Shown piece after piece: positions 6,094-8,652 of a stretch of 8,652 nt of DNA. The DNA comes from Acidobacteriota bacterium (GTDB lineage: Bacteria > Acidobacteriota > Terriglobia > Terriglobales > Acidobacteriaceae): positions 1-8,652 of the forward strand of contig JAJXXG010001284.1 of assembly GCA_021781255.1 (NCBI GenBank), given 5' to 3'. The translations under genes and the position numbers were made by a program. The notes under the pieces are model-generated. The model was not told the DNA's origin. It did not search any database and saw only the letters and a list, made by a program, of their open reading frames with translations. The stretch's first letter is position 1, and every line of letters begins with the position of its first letter.

Positions 6094-7287
6094 GTGAAGC
6101 CGGAGACGACTGGTCCGCGCAGTTACGGAGTCAGAATATCAATCGCCACGCTCGCAATTGCGCTGGTGCTTCTGCTCTGCGTAATGTGGGGCACAAGGCA
6201 TCATCCCCGGACCGACGATGCGAGCGTGCGAGCGAACTATGTACAGTTTGCTCCCGAGGTGGAAGGACGCATTGTTCGCATTGCGGTGAGGGACAATGCC
6301 TTTGTCCACGCCGGGGACCTACTGTTCGTTATTGATCCAAGGCCGTACCAATACGCGTTGGACCAGGCGGTCTCTGACCAGCAATTGCTTGAAGAACAGA
6401 TCATCGATACGCAGCGCAAAATAGCCGCACAGAACAGCGCTGTGGCTGCGGCAAAGGCGGGCGTAGCCGGATCGCGTACGCAGACTGCCAGCGCGGGCAG
6501 CGAAGTACAGGCATCAAGCGCCGCTGTGCAGCGGGCCAGGGCGGCACTGCAGTCTGCCGAAGCACAGCAAACACTGGCGCTGAATAATCTTCACCGCATT
6601 GAACCACTGCTCGCCAAGCAATACGTAACCGTAGAGCAGGTGGACGATGCACGCACGAAGGCACGCGTGGCCGAACAGAATTTTCAGGAGGCTCAGGCTG
6701 CGCTCCAGGAGGCGCTGGCACGGGAGACGCGCTCGCGCTCAATGCAGCGCGAAGCCGAAGTGGGTGTAGCCGTTTCCCAGGCAAAGCTGGATGAGAGCAT
6801 CCACGCCGTCGACAGGCTCGACACTCTTCTGGCGCAGCGAACTGCCAAAGCCGCCAGGGTTGCCAGCGCACGACTCGATCTGGCGCGCTGCACCGTGGTG
6901 GCGCCCTTTGACGGCTATGTAACCAACCTCAACGTGTCAGAAGGCGAGATGGCCAAGCCGGGCATACCGATCTTTACACTCATCGATGCGCGCCGATGGT
7001 ATGTCGTGGCAAACTATCGCGAATCGGACCTGAGGCACATCCAGCCGGGCATGCACGTCGATGTCTACCTGATGGGTAATGCCTCGCGCCGCTTCGATGG
7101 AGTTGTGGAGAGCATCGGCAACGGTGTTTCGCCCGATGATTCGGAAGTGAGCAATGGCCTGCCCCAGATCGACCACACGCTCAACTGGGTTCATCTTGCA
7201 GCACGTTTTCCAATTCGAGTGCGCATTCTCGATCCCGATCCCACTCTTTTTCGCATTGGCGAAACTGCGATCAGCATTGTGAGATAA
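6094..7287 (+). CDS. HlyD/EmrA/MdtN-type periplasmic adaptor (membrane fusion protein)
   Basis: The 397-residue adaptor would link the inner membrane transporter to the TolC-like channel. It has a short cytoplasmic N-terminus, one membrane anchor at about 17-32, then the family signature T-D-D-A-S-V-R-A (40-47) and A-P-E-V-E-G-R-I (53-60). The first half of the lipoyl domain ends VIDPRPYQ (79-86). A very long Ala/Gln-rich helical hairpin spans about 87-262. The second lipoyl half is RCTVVAPFDGYVTNL (265-279), followed by a beta-barrel domain with VVANYRESDLRHIQPGM (304-320). NWVHLAARFPIRVRI (364-378) is the usual C-terminal block of EmrA/AaeA/MdtN-like adaptors. The start is GTG, 15 bases after the YtcA stop, with GAGGT at 6083-6087. 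Length and domain order are complete. The stop codon lies in the same frame as the next gene and is separated from its start by one codon. Confidence 0.93.
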   Translation: MKPETTGPRSYGVRISIATLAIALVLLLCVMWGTRHHPRTDDASVRANYVQFAPEVEGRIVRIAVRDNAFVHAGDLLFVIDPRPYQYALDQAVSDQQLLEEQIIDTQRKIAAQNSAVAAAKAGVAGSRTQTASAGSEVQASSAAVQRARAALQSAEAQQTLALNNLHRIEPLLAKQYVTVEQVDDARTKARVAEQNFQEAQAALQEALARETRSRSMQREAEVGVAVSQAKLDESIHAVDRLDTLLAQRTAKAARVASARLDLARCTVVAPFDGYVTNLNVSEGEMAKPGIPIFTLIDARRWYVVANYRESDLRHIQPGMHVDVYLMGNASRRFDGVVESIGNGVSPDDSEVSNGLPQIDHTLNWVHLAARFPIRVRILDPDPTLFRIGETAISIVR

Positions 7288-7290
7288 ATC

Positions 7291-8652
7291 TTGCCGGAAG
7301 CCTTTGCTCAAACCCGAGGATGGCTGGACAAGGTATTCCAGGAGCTGCCTCCTGCGCACGGGCGCTATGCAGGCGCACTCAGGACGGCCTTTGCAGCCAC
7401 GCTGGCAGCAGCGATTCTGCTGATGCTGCAGGTTCCGATGATCGCGCCCGGCCTGTATCTGATCTTTCTTGTCTCCTACGATGTACCTTATCTGACGCTT
7501 CGTCGCAGCGTGATGGAACTTGTGTCTCAGTGCGCGGGTGTCGCCCTTGCGCTGATGCTCATCCAAGTTACGGGCAATGACCCGATGGCCCGCGTCCTGG
7601 GGATCGCCGCTTTTACATTTCTCTCCGCATTCCTGCTGAATGCCTGCACGGCTCGCGTGGCAGCGATGAACCTGGGCATCTTTCCCTTGCTGACACTCTC
7701 TCTGTGGGAATATCATCTGCCGCCCAAGCTGCTCGTGTATCTCTCGGCTGCGCCCATTGCAACGGGTGCGCTCGCAGTCGGTTGCAAGGTCGCGATCGAA
7801 TATCTTTTCACGCATCGTGATCCACAGCGCGCCCTGCAATTGGAGATTGCGGCAAGGCTGAAAGCTCTCCGTGCGATGTTCGCGCTATACGGCATGGAGA
7901 ATTCAGGCGATCAGCTCAAGCCAGCCATTGCAGCCGTTTCGCGCTATGCATTCGCTGGGCAGGGCAAGATGCTTTCGCTGCTGAAGGAAGTGCAGTCCCA
8001 GCCCATGGCTCATGGCACTGAAGTTGCTGTTCATTCCGCGGTCATCCCGTTTTTAGCGCGGCTGCTCGACCAGGCTGCATCTTTTGGAAGACAGTCTTCA
8101 GAAGGAATGGACGAGAGCTGGAAGCCTGCGGCAACACGGATTGCACATACGCTGCATGCAATTGAGACTGGACGATTCGAGGAAGTAACCAACCCGGATG
8201 AAGACATCGCGCGCCTGCACGCGCCCTTCCGCACCCTCTTTCAAACGCTGTATAACCTGGCGGCGGTCAGCAGGCCAACGCGGCAGTATGCGGCTGTGGA
8301 TTTGCCGCAACAAAAGAAAGAGCCGTTGTTCAAGGCGGATGCGTGGACGAATCGCGAATACCTGGCCTATGCCGCGAAGCTGAGCTTGTGCGCAACGCTG
8401 TGTTACATCATCTATAACGCGCTGGCGTGGCCGGGAATCTCCACCGCTACGCTGACGGTGCTTGTAGCCGGCTTAAGCACATCCGGGACAACCAATCAGA
8501 AGATGCTCTTTCGCATTGTGGGCGCACTGATCGGCGGAGTGATCTTCGGAATTGGCTGCATCGTATTTGTCTATCCGTTCTCGGATACGCTGTTGCCTTT
8601 CCTGCTTTCCGTGGCGTGTGTTTCTTTTCTGGCCGCGTGGATCGCACGCAGC
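7291..8652 (+). CDS. FUSC/MdtO-type inner membrane transporter, 3' end outside window
   Basis: The frame stays open for 454 codons to the window edge; members usually have about 650-750 residues. It shows the fusaric-acid-resistance-like plan. A cluster of about six hydrophobic segments lies between residues 31 and 175. A soluble, largely helical region follows (about 176-355, containing LQLEIAARLKALRAMF). A second membrane cluster starts near 357 and contains the family block TLTVLVAGLSTSG...KMLFRIVGALIGGVIFG at about 387-418. This protein would be the pump, proton-driven in related systems, feeding substrate to the adaptor. The frame is closed upstream by the adaptor's TAA at 7285, and the first ATG (7423) lies inside the first membrane segment, so TTG at 7291 is the best start. 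Its ribosome binding site is weak (GTGAG at 7279-7283), suggesting translational coupling. Substrate is unknown; aromatic acids or dyes/drugs are guesses from AaeB and MdtO. Confidence 0.9.
   Translation, partial: MPEAFAQTRGWLDKVFQELPPAHGRYAGALRTAFAATLAAAILLMLQVPMIAPGLYLIFLVSYDVPYLTLRRSVMELVSQCAGVALALMLIQVTGNDPMARVLGIAAFTFLSAFLLNACTARVAAMNLGIFPLLTLSLWEYHLPPKLLVYLSAAPIATGALAVGCKVAIEYLFTHRDPQRALQLEIAARLKALRAMFALYGMENSGDQLKPAIAAVSRYAFAGQGKMLSLLKEVQSQPMAHGTEVAVHSAVIPFLARLLDQAASFGRQSSEGMDESWKPAATRIAHTLHAIETGRFEEVTNPDEDIARLHAPFRTLFQTLYNLAAVSRPTRQYAAVDLPQQKKEPLFKADAWTNREYLAYAAKLSLCATLCYIIYNALAWPGISTATLTVLVAGLSTSGTTNQKMLFRIVGALIGGVIFGIGCIVFVYPFSDTLLPFLLSVACVSFLAAWIARS

Noticed and set aside
6937..7839. 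300-codon open frame on the minus strand across the adaptor and FUSC genes
   Set aside because: The opposite strand has clear adaptor and FUSC motifs throughout. The antisense product is compositionally odd and has no recognisable family.

Overview
The window looks like an ordinary chromosomal stretch from a Gram-negative soil-type bacterium, most likely an acidobacterium (Terriglobia). Three things point there: a fusion of an OmpR/ToxR-type winged helix, a membrane helix and a TolB-like WD40 propeller (a protein style greatly expanded in Acidobacteria); a secreted protein built from HAF-type repeats; and moderately high GC. The taxonomic call is inference; there is no rRNA or other marker gene.

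Left block (about 133-3511): two divergent genes share a 229-bp gap. The minus-strand gene encodes a secreted protein with six repeats of about 40-45 residues. The plus-strand gene encodes a 751-residue one-component membrane regulator with a cytoplasmic DNA-binding head and a presumed periplasmic propeller. A GC-rich stem-loop follows that gene in the convergent gap at 3512-3609.

Right block (3610 to the window end): a divergent minus-strand TetR-family repressor faces a four-gene plus-strand operon. The order is TolC/MdtP-type outer membrane factor, YtcA-family small lipoprotein, HlyD/EmrA/MdtN-type periplasmic adaptor, and FUSC/MdtO-type inner membrane transporter. The last gene is cut by the window edge. 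Together they would form a tripartite efflux pump spanning both membranes, related to Escherichia coli MdtNOP plus YtcA and more distantly to the AaeAB aromatic acid exporter. The 53-bp gap between repressor and operon holds a 24-bp imperfect dyad (4257-4280) overlapping a good promoter for the repressor and a probable -10 for the pump operon. This suggests that one operator represses both directions.

The transporter gene has no plausible ATG start. It probably starts at TTG 7291, which is in the same frame as the adaptor gene and separated from its stop codon by one codon. I found no mobile element, CRISPR array, tRNA or rRNA. The pump is of a known type. The less ordinary points are the YtcA gene in the slot where related FUSC operons usually carry a DUF1656 (AaeX-like) gene, the compact operator/promoter layout, a possible leaderless pump transcript, and the TTG start.
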